This document shows, piece by piece, positions 1-7,398 of a stretch of 16,420 nt of DNA. The notes under the pieces were generated by a model. That model did no database searches, was not told the DNA's origin, and worked only from the letters and a program-made list of their open reading frames with translations. Both the position numbers and the translations under genes were made by a program. The stretch is from assembly GCA_030830945.1 (NCBI GenBank), contig JAURLY010000232.1, positions 1 to 16,420 on the forward strand, read 5' to 3'. The stretch comes from Gammaproteobacteria bacterium (GTDB lineage: Bacteria; Pseudomonadota; Gammaproteobacteria; Pseudomonadales; GM7GCV1). How positions within the stretch are numbered: the stretch's first letter is position 1; every line of letters starts with the position of its first letter.

Positions 1-1662
1 AAAGGACAGATTGCCAATTTCCCAGTCCTTATTTGTGTAAGCGGCAAAATCCCCCGGTTCCCCTCTGGACCGGTACATATAAATATCAAAGCCAATCTCT
101 TCCTTGTTGTCCGGCAATAACTCGTAGGACGGATCACCCTCGTAGAGCACCGAATTTACCAGTTTAATGATGGGCACAAGACTTTGAGCCGGGCGCACCT
201 CCGGCATGTGCTCATACATGTAGCGATCCAGCTCTTCGGTTTGATGGTATACCTGAGGGTCGAGCATTGTGTCCTTGTCACCCTCGATGTACACCTGCAT
301 AACATCGGATCCAAGGAACGAGAAGCGGGAATTTATTGCCTCGGAGTCAGCGTTAAACCGAGATTCTGGCCAGAGAATAGCGCTTCCCTTGGTGTCGCCT
401 ACTGTCAAGTTGGTGGAATAGTAAAGTCCGCCTACCAACGTCAGTGCAGCAAGACCAATCACTATATATTTATGATCTTCAATATTGACCACCGAGGTCC
501 ACAATTTATTGAGCAATGCAGAACCTGTGCGGTGTGATTTCGGAGGGGGAAGTAGACACATGGTGGCCGAGGCCAGTATCAGTGCTGGCGCAATGGAAAG
601 CAGCCATACGCCACATATGATGGCCAAACCCTGGATACTGGGAATCGCTACCAGGCCTAATACCCCGAAGCCGGCTGCATCGGTGACAATTGCGCCGGTG
701 CTGGGCAGTAACACTCCCTTAAGGCCTCGTTCAGTGATGTCTACACAATTCTCGGGGCGCGCATCCTCATCAGACAGGTGGTCCAGAATTCGGGTTGTTA
801 GCTGAACACCGTGTGAGAGCACAATGGCAAAAATAAAGGCAGGCAGGAGAATAAGTAACGGATCCAGGTTATAACCGGCAAATCCCATTGCCCCCAAGCC
901 CCAGACGGTGGCAATCGACGCAGTGAACATAGGCACAAAAACGCCAATCCAAGTGCGAAAATAGAGGTACAGCACCACCGCGATAATCAATAGCGATGTC
1001 AGCATGATATACAGAACCGAATCCAGTGACTGATAGATGTACCCTAACAGTATAGGCCTACCCACCACCTGCATCGATAAACCCTCGCCCTCATATTTGG
1101 CTCGCAGGTCCTGGAAAAACTCCAGTGTTTTCTCAAAATCGATATCGTCTTTAAAATCAACAATCACCATTGCCGAGGATTCGTCATTGGACACCAGGAA
1201 GCCCCGGTACTGGTTGTTCACCGTGCGCCTGAACTGCTCCATGGAAGCCTCATCTCGAGGCAGGTCGGGCCACAAGACCGCCGTGACTTCTACTTTGCCG
1301 CCGCCGCCACTGATCGCTTTGGTTTTACGCAGAACAAGCGACTGACTGAGATGGCGCTGCGTGTCCGGGTTGTAGTAGACCTCGTCTGCTATCTCTTTGT
1401 ATTTCTCGAGAAATTCGAGCGAGTAGATGCTGCCTTGCTCGTTTTTGATTTCAATCAAAGTGGTATTGGCCCCACCAAACTGGGCGCCAAAACGTTGGAA
1501 CAATTCAACATTTCTAGCGCCTGCCGGCAGCATTTCCTCCAGCACTACATTGAGTGAAAGGCCGGCATACGCAAAATAAACAGGCACTGCGGTAAGCAAC
1601 ATTAAAACCGCGAAGACCAGCTTCGCACGGCGTGTTACAAATCTACTTACTTTACCGACCAT
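1..1662 (-). CDS. RND/MMPL-family permease, partial (C-terminus outside window)
   Basis: An uninterrupted reading frame of 554 codons runs from ATG at 1662 to the left edge without a stop. The product begins MVGKVSRFVTRRAKLV, followed by one membrane segment (about residues 14-33), a large periplasmic loop, then several hydrophobic helices around residues 215-390, including LLILLPAFIFAIVLSHGVQL. Another hydrophobic segment near residue 410 starts a second half of the same design. This one-helix/loop/helix-bundle layout is that of RND permeases of the MMPL/HAE3-like group, which move hydrophobic molecules across the inner membrane. The start codon overlaps the end of the upstream Ycf48-like gene by 11 nt, so the two are translationally coupled. 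Permease/Ycf48-like pairs occur near hydrophobic-substrate catabolism genes in Proteobacteria. Substrate and direction of transport are not readable here. The family call is firm and the role is inference. Confidence 0.85.
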   Translation of the reverse strand, partial: MVGKVSRFVTRRAKLVFAVLMLLTAVPVYFAYAGLSLNVVLEEMLPAGARNVELFQRFGAQFGGANTTLIEIKNEQGSIYSLEFLEKYKEIADEVYYNPDTQRHLSQSLVLRKTKAISGGGGKVEVTAVLWPDLPRDEASMEQFRRTVNNQYRGFLVSNDESSAMVIVDFKDDIDFEKTLEFFQDLRAKYEGEGLSMQVVGRPILLGYIYQSLDSVLYIMLTSLLIIAVVLYLYFRTWIGVFVPMFTASIATVWGLGAMGFAGYNLDPLLILLPAFIFAIVLSHGVQLTTRILDHLSDEDARPENCVDITERGLKGVLLPSTGAIVTDAAGFGVLGLVAIPSIQGLAIICGVWLLSIAPALILASATMCLLPPPKSHRTGSALLNKLWTSVVNIEDHKYIVIGLAALTLVGGLYYSTNLTVGDTKGSAILWPESRFNADSEAINSRFSFLGSDVMQVYIEGDKDTMLDPQVYHQTEELDRYMYEHMPEVRPAQSLVPIIKLVNSVLYEGDPSYELLPDNKEEIGFDIYMYRSRGEPGDFAAYTNKDWEIGNLSF

Positions 1663-2842
1663 TGCTCGACGCCCATCGATTGGTTACTAACGTTATGTTG
1701 TCTGAAGATCCAAGATTAAAAGCAGGAGCGAAATCGCTTGTGCGTGTATTACCACGCACCACCAGCCCCCGAATCCCTACTCCCCAGAATGCGCCAGACG
1801 GGGACGCTGCAGCACCGCCGAACCAGACGTATGCCAAAGGAAAATCAGCAGCAGGCGCCATCGGCTCGACAGCGTTTTGAGATAGCCTAAACACTACGGA
1901 ACGACCTACGACTATCACGGAATCATCGTGTAATGTTGCCACGTCAAAAAGATGTTCTGTTGTTCCGGTGTCGACGAGATTGACGATGTATTCAATGTCT
2001 GCGCGCGGTAGAACTTCTACTTTTGGGGGAACATATTTTTTCTTACGCCGCTTCGCCTTCTTGCGCGCTTTTTGCTCAGCCTTCTCAGCGGCTTCAGCAG
2101 CGGCCCTATCCATCTCAAGGCGCTGCTCATCAGTGGCCGGCGTCAAATAGGCCGCACTACCATCTGACCCAGCCACATAAATGGAACCCCCTGCGCCATC
2201 CACTGCGAGCCATGTCACCCCAATATCTGATGGCGTAACAAGCCATAACTCGCCGCCATTTTCAGTATGTATAACTGTTCCGAACTCACCCACGACGATA
2301 GCGGTGCTTCGATCTTTAGCGTAAACGCCATGTAGTCGAGGCAGGTCGCGCCCCTTAAAACCACGCATTTCCTGCTTTTGCCAGCTTTGGCCGCCGTTGG
2401 AGGTATGCAAAATAGTGGCATTGTGGCCTACCGCCCAACCATGATTTTTGTCTACAAATGCGACATCACGAAGGTAGGTATCAGTGGCTCTATATTGGAC
2501 TTCCCAGCTATTGCCCGCATCGCTGGTATGAAATATTGCTCCGCGGTGTCCAACCGCCCAACCGTCGCTCTCGCTGACGAAGTCAATCCGTCGTATCAGC
2601 TCGTTCTCGCCGATGTAGAGGGCATCCCAATTCTCTCCACCATCGGTTGTCCGCAGTACAGTCCCGCCCTGACCGGCAATAAAACCCGTTTGCTCAGTGA
2701 CAAAATCCACCGCAAACAAGTTATCAGGCCAGAATCGATGAAAAGAGTCAGACTCTTCGTTTGCGCTGGCAAACGAGGTGATTGCTGCGCATACCCCTGC
2801 AAGAAACACGCGCACAACGGCGGAAGTGGAAAACGGACTCAA
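1652..2842 (-). CDS. Secreted Ycf48-like beta-propeller protein
   Basis: This 396-residue protein starts at TTG (2842-2840), with a GGGAG ribosome site 7 nt upstream. A Sec-type signal peptide is visible: a hydrophobic stretch near residues 8-26 ending SFASA. Repeats of the Ycf48/BNR type follow, with motifs such as GxxGTVLRTTDGGENW (about 58-72), GHRGAIFHTSDAGNSW (98-113), GHNATILHTSNGGQSW (139-154) and GEFGTVIHTENGGELW (185-200). Residues about 238-272 form an odd, highly charged Ala/Glu then Lys/Arg-rich insert ending KKAKRRKKKY, likely a helix protruding from the propeller. The family includes the photosystem II assembly factor Ycf48, but bacterial members beside RND permeases have no settled function; a periplasmic partner of the downstream permease is a reasonable inference. 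A sigma54-type promoter lies 105 nt upstream of the start. Confidence 0.8.
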   Translation of the reverse strand: MSPFSTSAVVRVFLAGVCAAITSFASANEESDSFHRFWPDNLFAVDFVTEQTGFIAGQGGTVLRTTDGGENWDALYIGENELIRRIDFVSESDGWAVGHRGAIFHTSDAGNSWEVQYRATDTYLRDVAFVDKNHGWAVGHNATILHTSNGGQSWQKQEMRGFKGRDLPRLHGVYAKDRSTAIVVGEFGTVIHTENGGELWLVTPSDIGVTWLAVDGAGGSIYVAGSDGSAAYLTPATDEQRLEMDRAAAEAAEKAEQKARKKAKRRKKKYVPPKVEVLPRADIEYIVNLVDTGTTEHLFDVATLHDDSVIVVGRSVVFRLSQNAVEPMAPAADFPLAYVWFGGAAASPSGAFWGVGIRGLVVRGNTRTSDFAPAFNLGSSDNITLVTNRWASSNGR

Positions 2843-2946
2843 ATTAGTCTCCCGAGGATTCTATTATTAGTATTAGCTAGATATGGGCAGGCCGTTTTTG
2901 TCTCCCATTGCCCAAACTAGCGCTATCTGTCTCTTGGGTTCATTAA

Positions 2947-2961
2947 GCAAATGTTATGCCA
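2947..2961 (-). promoter_or_regulatory. Sigma54 -24/-12 promoter for the Ycf48/RND pair
   Basis: Read on the minus strand, 2961 to 2947 is TGGCAT-AACAT-TTGC, followed by T. The only departure from TGGCAC-N5-TTGC is T for C at the sixth base, and the GG-to-GC spacing is exact. Predicted transcription start is near 2935, giving a leader of about 93 nt before the TTG start at 2842. No experimental support; the call rests on motif match and position. Confidence 0.65.
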
Positions 2962-3052
2962 GCGTCTCCGGCGAGAAAAACAGGGGTTAGATCCAAGCGT
3001 AAAGTGGGAAAATTAATTATTTGGTCGTTTTCTGGACAGACGAAAAATGGGA

Positions 3053-3068
3053 ATGCTCAAATAGTCAA
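3053..3068 (-). promoter_or_regulatory. Possible DmpR/XylR-type activator site
   Basis: Minus-strand TTGACTATTTGAGCAT matches the DmpR/XylR upstream activating site TTGATCAATTGATCAA (recalled from Pseudomonas systems) at 11 of 16 positions, with both TTGA/TTGA half-site starts kept. It lies about 118-133 bp upstream of the predicted start at 2935, the usual distance for these enhancer sites. Degenerate, so a weak call. Confidence 0.3.
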
Positions 3069-3113
3069 TCGGGTTACGAGGACGAATCACGGACCCCGAG
3101 AAGCCAGAACGCT

Positions 3114-4178
3114 TCATATACGCTTGAATACGGTGGGTTTTAAACTCTCTATTTCATGGCTATTGTTATAGAACTTCTCGACAAAAAGATGTTTTTCGAA
3201 ACACCGGCCCCGCATTAACGTGGCAACGCAACTATCGACCATCGAAGGCACGCCGCAAACGTAAACGTTGTAGCCTTCAAATTTCCCATCAAATTGATCA
3301 ACAAGCCGTTTGTTCAGATAACCCCATTGCTCCACGCCGTTAGATGTGGAGGATGCGCTGTTCACAGCGAGCACGAGGGTGAAATTAGAACGCTCTCTAG
3401 CGTACTGCTCAAACAAATCCCAGTAGTAAACTCCCTTCTCTTTCTGCGCCCCATAAATCAAGGTTATTGGCCGCGGGTCATTACTCTCTACCAGGTCCAT
3501 GATCATAGACTTAACACCGGACAAACCAGAGCCGGCCGCGACGAAAATCACGGGTTCTGGCATGGACTTTCTGACGTAGAACTGCCCATAAGGCCCACAC
3601 ATAGTCACGAGATCGCCCACCTGTAACGTCTGGTGTATGTAGTCTGTGACTTCGCCCTCTTCTACCAGCGCGACATTCAATTCAATAACGTTAGTGGATG
3701 ATGGAGGACTCGCAATCGAAAACGCCCTGGGAGCGTCATCCAAACCAAAAATGGACAAATTGACGTATTGGCCCGGCTGAAATTCCAGACCTTTGCCGGG
3801 CAAAGCAAGAAAGATCGATCGAATCTTTGGGGCAACATCTTTGATGCTGATAACCACAGCCGGAAAGTCGCCAACATGGCGGCGTTCAGCGTCCGGCTCA
3901 GCTTCGACATCCGCCTCTATTACCAAGTCTGTCAGTGGTTTAGCACAGCACGCCAGGGCCTGCCCTTCAGCTCGCTCTTCGTCCAGCAGGGCGAACGGGG
4001 ACGCTTCGCCAATATCGACCTCACCTTCCACCACTCGTACCTTGCAGGTGGAACAGGTACCGCGCAAGCAAGAGTGAGGTAAGTGCACGCCAGACCTCAG
4101 GGCAGCATCCACCATAGTCTGCCCGTCCTCCAACTCAAATACTTCGCCCGAGGGCTCCACCTTTACCCGATAGGTCAA
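3114..4178 (-). CDS. Extra DmpP-like phenol hydroxylase reductase (2Fe-2S/FAD/NADH)
   Basis: The frame encodes an NADH-dependent electron-transfer reductase of the phenol hydroxylase P5 (DmpP) family. An N-terminal plant-type 2Fe-2S domain has C37, C42, C45 and the CC pair at 77-78. An FAD domain follows with RAFSIASPPS, then a nucleotide domain with AAGSGLS, a CGVPSM variant of the usual CGPPPM, and the C-terminal LMRGRCFEKHLFVEKF motif. I start it at TTG 4178: this gives MTYRVKVEPSGE, lining up with other DmpP N-termini and a normal length of 354 aa, and AAAGGAAG sits 7 nt upstream. The longer ATG form from 4238 adds 20 residues unlike the family. It is a paralogue of dmpP at 13392, with different surface residues. 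It stands alone, divergent from the regulator, under its own sigma54-like promoter. It may be a spare donor for the hydroxylase or serve another oxygenase. Confidence 0.85.
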   Translation of the reverse strand: MTYRVKVEPSGEVFELEDGQTMVDAALRSGVHLPHSCLRGTCSTCKVRVVEGEVDIGEASPFALLDEERAEGQALACCAKPLTDLVIEADVEAEPDAERRHVGDFPAVVISIKDVAPKIRSIFLALPGKGLEFQPGQYVNLSIFGLDDAPRAFSIASPPSSTNVIELNVALVEEGEVTDYIHQTLQVGDLVTMCGPYGQFYVRKSMPEPVIFVAAGSGLSGVKSMIMDLVESNDPRPITLIYGAQKEKGVYYWDLFEQYARERSNFTLVLAVNSASSTSNGVEQWGYLNKRLVDQFDGKFEGYNVYVCGVPSMVDSCVATLMRGRCFEKHLFVEKFYNNSHEIESLKPTVFKRI

Positions 4179-4185
4179 GTAACAG

Positions 4186-4193
4186 CTTCCTTT
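4186..4193 (-). promoter_or_regulatory. Ribosome binding site deciding the TTG start of the extra reductase
   Basis: Minus-strand AAAGGAAG lies 7 nt before the TTG at 4178-4176. The upstream ATG at 4238 has no comparable site, so this supports initiation at TTG. Confidence 0.55.
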
Positions 4194-4332
4194 AAGCCCG
4201 GCCGCATGCAGACCTTCCCGCGCGCGGTGTAAATACATAGCTCCAATCGGCAGGAGGGGCGATCAGCGATTGGTGATGACGACACAGAAGTTTTCATTTG
4301 GAGAATTTCTAGCGACACATGGTATTTTGCAG

Positions 4333-4347
4333 GCAATTTTTACGCCA
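4333..4347 (-). promoter_or_regulatory. Sigma54 -24/-12 promoter for the extra reductase
   Basis: Minus strand 4347 to 4333 reads TGGCGT-AAAAA-TTGC: TGGC and TTGC are intact with exact spacing, and two bases of the -24 element deviate (GT for AC). Predicted start is near 4321, giving a leader of about 140 nt to the TTG start. This matches the idea that the reductase belongs to the phenol regulon. Confidence 0.6.
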
Positions 4348-4482
4348 GTAACTCCAATTTCAGCGCGACTGAGTGCGCTTAAAGACCGAAAACATCATGC
4401 ATACCCCTGCGCCCTGTGAGTCACCATTAAATCAAAACGAGCGCTGGCGCACCCCCATAGATGCATTAGTCCGTCTAATTAG

Positions 4483-4498
4483 TTGATGATATGATAAA
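4483..4498. promoter_or_regulatory. Candidate DmpR-type upstream activating site between the divergent genes
   Basis: TTGATGATATGATAAA matches TTGATCAATTGATCAA (recalled DmpR/XylR site) at 12 of 16 positions on either strand. It lies 162-177 bp upstream of the predicted reductase start at 4321, a typical enhancer distance, and 37 bp before the regulator start codon. It overlaps TATGAT (4490-4495), the best -10-like hexamer for the regulator, so binding could also repress the regulator's own gene. Confidence 0.4.
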
Positions 4499-4534
4499 GC
4501 CCATTGGTGCTTGCACATGCTTATTTGATAACAC

Positions 4535-6241
4535 ATGAAAAAAAATCAGCCCGCCATAGCGCTGCCAAACGCCGCCGACTTAACGCGGCATGTCCACTTC
4601 AGCCCAAAAGAGGGCAAAATCTGGCTCGACGAACAGCGCTGTGTCATGCAAACAATGCCAGCACTGTCCAGCTCACGGCACGAGATAATTCAGTCCGTAG
4701 GGACTGAGCGAGCGCGCAGTCTCTACATGCGCGCTGGGTACAGGAACGGAAAAGTCGACGCCGAGCTCGCTCGCAAGTCCAGACCGAACGCCAACATCGA
4801 GGACCTATTCCTTGCCGGTCCGCAATTGCACATGCTACGCGGCATGGTCCGAGTAGAACCGCTGGTACTCGAACTGGATCTGGCTAACAAGCATTTTCTA
4901 ATGGAACACATCTGGATTGACTCTTACGAGGTCGATATCTGCCTGGCCCAAACCGGAGTGCTTGCCTGGCCCGTGTGCTGGAATCTGCTTGGTTACGCCT
5001 GCGGCTTTAGCTCCAACATTATGGGTTTCGATATTCTGTTCAAGGAAGTGTCGTGCCGGGGCAAGGGCGATAATGAATGCCGAATCATCGGCAAGCCGGT
5101 CGAAGCGTGGGACGATGCAGAGGACTACCAAATTTTCTCCAGCTCAGATTCCCTGCTGGATGAACTCTTGAGCATCCAGGCGCAAGTGTCCCAGCACAGC
5201 TCCAACGAAGAAGATGAACGGATTTTTTCCACGCTTGTAGGTGAGTCCAGTATTTTCAAAAAGATGTGCGCCCTGGCCAATAAAGCAGCCACTTCGCAGG
5301 CGTCTGTTTTACTAATGGGGGAAACCGGCGTTGGCAAAGAAATGATCGCAAAGGGGATTCATTTGCACAGCCAACGCGCCGAGGAAGCGTTTGTAGCCTT
5401 CAATTGCGCTGCCATACCGCCGGATCTATTGGAGGCAGAACTGTTTGGAGTAGAAAAAGGCGCCTATACGGGCGCTACCCACAGCAGACCTGGCCGCTTT
5501 GAGCGCGCCGACAAAGGCACTATTTTTCTTGACGAGGTGGCCGAACTATCGGCGCGAGCCCAGGCAAGCCTGCTTCGCGTATTGCAGGAACGCGAATTTG
5601 AACCCGTCGGCGGCACAAAAACACGCACTATTGACGTGCGCATAATTGCCGCAACCAATGAGGACCTGGAGGCCGCCGTAAAAGCCGGGAAGTTCCGGGC
5701 TGACCTTTATTACCGTCTCAACGTGTTCCCGCTGTTTGTACCACCTCTGCGCGAGCGACAGGACGACATTCCTTTATTAGTCAACTATTTCATCGAAAAA
5801 TACGAGAGACTCTACACAAAGCAAACACTGGGCATCTCGGATAAAGCCATGAGCCTGCTTTTATCCCAGCCGTGGCCTGGCAATATCCGTGAGCTCGAAA
5901 ATGCCATCGAACGCGGTGTGATCCTTACAGAAGAGAACCAACGTATCACCGCTGACTCCGTACTGCCGGCTTTAGCCGGGAGACAAGCCGATCTGGACGA
6001 TATGGAAATCGAGATTGATGGGCTGGGACAAACCACCAACAATCCCGTGCAGTCCGAGGAACCGGCTTCCTGGATCGATACCATATTCGAACAATCCCTC
6101 TCGATAGAAAACGTCGAGTCGGCACTGGTTAATAAGGCGATGGAGCTTTCTGGAGATAATGTATCAAAGGCGGGCAGACTGCTGGGTCTTACCAGGCCGG
6201 CATTTGCCTACCGCCTGAAAAAGCTACGAGCCGCAGAGTAA
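4535..6241 (+). CDS. dmpR: DmpR/MopR-type sigma54-dependent phenol-responsive activator
   Basis: This 568-residue enhancer-binding protein has the full XylR/DmpR layout. An N-terminal XylR sensor domain and V4R segment span about residues 15-185. A short linker follows, then a AAA+ domain with Walker A GETGVGKE (262-269), a sigma54-contacting GAYTGA loop (309-314, Tyr where Phe is commoner) and Walker B GTIFLDE (328-334). WPGNIRELEN lies near 447-456, and a Fis-type helix-turn-helix forms the C-terminus (about 525-565, LSGDNVSKAGRLLGLTR). H99 and W127 match the MopR phenol ligands H106 and W134, and C148, E171, C174 and C182 match its zinc site, all with a constant offset of 7 (MopR numbering from memory). 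An intact phenol sensor is therefore expected. No good ribosome site precedes the ATG; the start was kept because the sensor domain begins soon after. It likely drives the sigma54 promoters noted here. Confidence 0.93.
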   Translation: MKKNQPAIALPNAADLTRHVHFSPKEGKIWLDEQRCVMQTMPALSSSRHEIIQSVGTERARSLYMRAGYRNGKVDAELARKSRPNANIEDLFLAGPQLHMLRGMVRVEPLVLELDLANKHFLMEHIWIDSYEVDICLAQTGVLAWPVCWNLLGYACGFSSNIMGFDILFKEVSCRGKGDNECRIIGKPVEAWDDAEDYQIFSSSDSLLDELLSIQAQVSQHSSNEEDERIFSTLVGESSIFKKMCALANKAATSQASVLLMGETGVGKEMIAKGIHLHSQRAEEAFVAFNCAAIPPDLLEAELFGVEKGAYTGATHSRPGRFERADKGTIFLDEVAELSARAQASLLRVLQEREFEPVGGTKTRTIDVRIIAATNEDLEAAVKAGKFRADLYYRLNVFPLFVPPLRERQDDIPLLVNYFIEKYERLYTKQTLGISDKAMSLLLSQPWPGNIRELENAIERGVILTEENQRITADSVLPALAGRQADLDDMEIEIDGLGQTTNNPVQSEEPASWIDTIFEQSLSIENVESALVNKAMELSGDNVSKAGRLLGLTRPAFAYRLKKLRAAE

Positions 6242-6265
6242 GGGCGGGCGCCTGTTCGAATTTTT

Positions 6266-6280
6266 TGGCGCAATATTTGC
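6266..6280 (+). promoter_or_regulatory. Sigma54 -24/-12 promoter for the monooxygenase-dmpD-trpB group
   Basis: TGGCGC-AATAT-TTGC, followed by T, differs from TGGCAC-N5-TTGC at one base only and has exact spacing. Predicted start is near 6292, leaving a 68-nt leader before ATG 6360. It sits 24 bp after the regulator stop codon, so any enhancer at the usual distance would lie inside the end of the regulator gene; I see no clear site there. Confidence 0.7.
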
Positions 6281-6304
6281 TATGCGTTATTTAGCGTGTA
6301 CAAG

Positions 6305-6321
6305 CTGGGTTTAGTTCCCAG
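6305..6321 (+). other. Inverted repeat in the predicted leader of the monooxygenase mRNA
   Basis: CTGGG-TTTAGTT-CCCAG forms a perfect 5-bp stem with a 7-nt loop, extendable by one G-U pair. It lies between the predicted start near 6292 and the ATG at 6360. It has no T-run, so it is not a normal terminator; it may be a small RNA hairpin or chance. Confidence 0.35.
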
Positions 6322-6359
6322 TACGCAAAATAACCCATAAGCCATCGAAAGAAGCTCCA

Positions 6360-7379
6360 ATGACAAGCTTGAAGTTAAGTGTGCTAGACCAATCGCCGGT
6401 GCACGACGAAGGACCAGAATCGTCGGGCCTGCACAATACCATCGAACTGGCAAAGCAATGCGACCTGTCTGGCTACCATCGTTACTGGGTGGCCGAACAC
6501 CACGACACACCCGGTTACGCCAGCCCCTGCCCGGAACTGATGGTAAACAACGTCGCTCACGCAACCCATAAAATTCGTGTCGGTAGCGGCGGAGTCATGC
6601 TCCCCCATTACAGCCCATTCAAGGTGGCTGAAACCTTCAAAATGCTGGAAGCCTTTCACCCTGGGCGCATTGACCTGGGGGTGGGACGAGCCCCGGGAGG
6701 TAACCCGCTGTCTTCTGGGGCAATCTCGGCACCCAGGCAAACAATCCCAGCACAGTATTACCCGCAGCTGACCCGGGATTTAATAGGGTTTATCAATAAT
6801 AATCTACCAGCCGAACATCCCTACCATAGCGCCACCGTCGTGCCGAGAGACGTTGGCGCCCCGGGCGTCTGGATGCTGGGTTCCAGTGATGGAAGCGCCG
6901 AGATCGCAGGCGAGCTGGGTGCTGCCTTTGTGCTGGCACTCTTCATCGGCACTCACGATCGCCCGCCCGAAATTATCGCGCGCTATAGAAAGGCATTCCA
7001 AACGAATGGCAGTTTTGCTACTCCGCAGGCCATGATCGCGGTAGCCGCCATTTGCGCAGACACAACGGAGGAGGCTCGTTGGCTAGCTGCCAGTCATACC
7101 TATTGGAAGGTACAGGCGTTCCGCCACGGTTTGCGCGACCCGCTCTTGCCTCCCGAAGCTGCAATTGACCGGCAAAAACAGCTGTCGCCATCCGATCAGG
7201 CCTATTATGAAGAAACCATGAATACCATGATTCTCGGAACCCCTGCCAAATGCGAGCAACAGCTGGAAGACGTCGCAAAATTGTACAACGTTGATGAAGT
7301 CATGATCGTGTGCGTCACTCACTCGTTCGCACCGCGACTGAATTCCTACAAGGCGCTGGCCCGCCAATGCCAACTCTAA
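6360..7379 (+). CDS. Luciferase-like (LLM class) flavin-dependent monooxygenase
   Basis: This 339-residue protein resembles the bacterial-luciferase-like oxidoreductases of the MsnO8/YhbW type, which use reduced flavin and O2 as single-component or two-component monooxygenases. Recognisable features are the N-terminal LSVLDQSP strand, YWVAEHHDTPGYASPCPEL (about 42-60), the RVGSGGVMLPHYSPFKVAE flavin-proximal block (73-91), HPGRIDLGVGRAPG (99-112), WMLGSSDGSAEIA and the late MILGTPAKCEQQL motif. It is full length. GAAAGAAG serves as a weak ribosome site before ATG 6360. It is the first gene after the sigma54-type promoter at 6266 and is followed 19 nt later by dmpD. Such an enzyme is not part of the standard phenol meta pathway, and its substrate cannot be told from sequence. 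An extra oxidation step on a substituted aromatic or a ring-fission by-product is possible. Confidence 0.85.
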   Translation: MTSLKLSVLDQSPVHDEGPESSGLHNTIELAKQCDLSGYHRYWVAEHHDTPGYASPCPELMVNNVAHATHKIRVGSGGVMLPHYSPFKVAETFKMLEAFHPGRIDLGVGRAPGGNPLSSGAISAPRQTIPAQYYPQLTRDLIGFINNNLPAEHPYHSATVVPRDVGAPGVWMLGSSDGSAEIAGELGAAFVLALFIGTHDRPPEIIARYRKAFQTNGSFATPQAMIAVAAICADTTEEARWLAASHTYWKVQAFRHGLRDPLLPPEAAIDRQKQLSPSDQAYYEETMNTMILGTPAKCEQQLEDVAKLYNVDEVMIVCVTHSFAPRLNSYKALARQCQL

Positions 7380-7398
7380 CTAACCCGGAGATCAAACA

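Larger units (their letters stand above)
2843..3113. other. Intergenic region between Ycf48-like gene and extra reductase
   Basis: No convincing gene is seen in these 271 bases. They hold the sigma54-type promoter at 2947-2961 and the possible activator site at 3053-3068. A small inverted repeat GAAGC-6-GCTTC (3100-3115) overlaps the reductase stop codon but has no T-run after it on the minus strand, so it is a poor terminator candidate. Readthrough from the reductase into the Ycf48/RND genes is therefore possible. Confidence 0.5.
4179..4534. other. Divergent regulatory region between extra reductase and dmpR-like gene
   Basis: These 356 bases hold the reductase leader, its sigma54-type promoter, a candidate activator site and a weak sigma70-like promoter for the regulator (TATGAT 4490-4495 with only a poor -35 near 4466-4471). 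No independent gene is seen. Confidence 0.5.

Noticed and set aside
184..1557. Plus-strand open frames opposite the permease
   Set aside because: They are antisense to a long continuous minus-strand frame with membrane-protein features and have no recognisable domains.
2378..2920. 180-codon plus-strand frame opposite the Ycf48-like gene
   Set aside because: The opposite strand has a signal peptide and regular propeller repeats; this frame is a shadow.
4179..4238. ATG 4238 as start of the extra reductase
   Set aside because: It adds 20 residues absent from DmpP proteins; TTG 4178 gives MTYRVKVEP and has AAAGGAAG 7 nt upstream.
4320..4335. Plus-strand TGGTATTTTGCAGGCA as a sigma54 promoter for the regulator
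   Set aside because: GG-to-GC spacing is right, but four of the conserved bases are wrong, and the same bases form a much better site on the minus strand.
4515..4530. TGGTGCTTGCACATGC before the regulator as a sigma54 element
   Set aside because: The GG-to-GC spacing is one base too long and the TTGC is misplaced.
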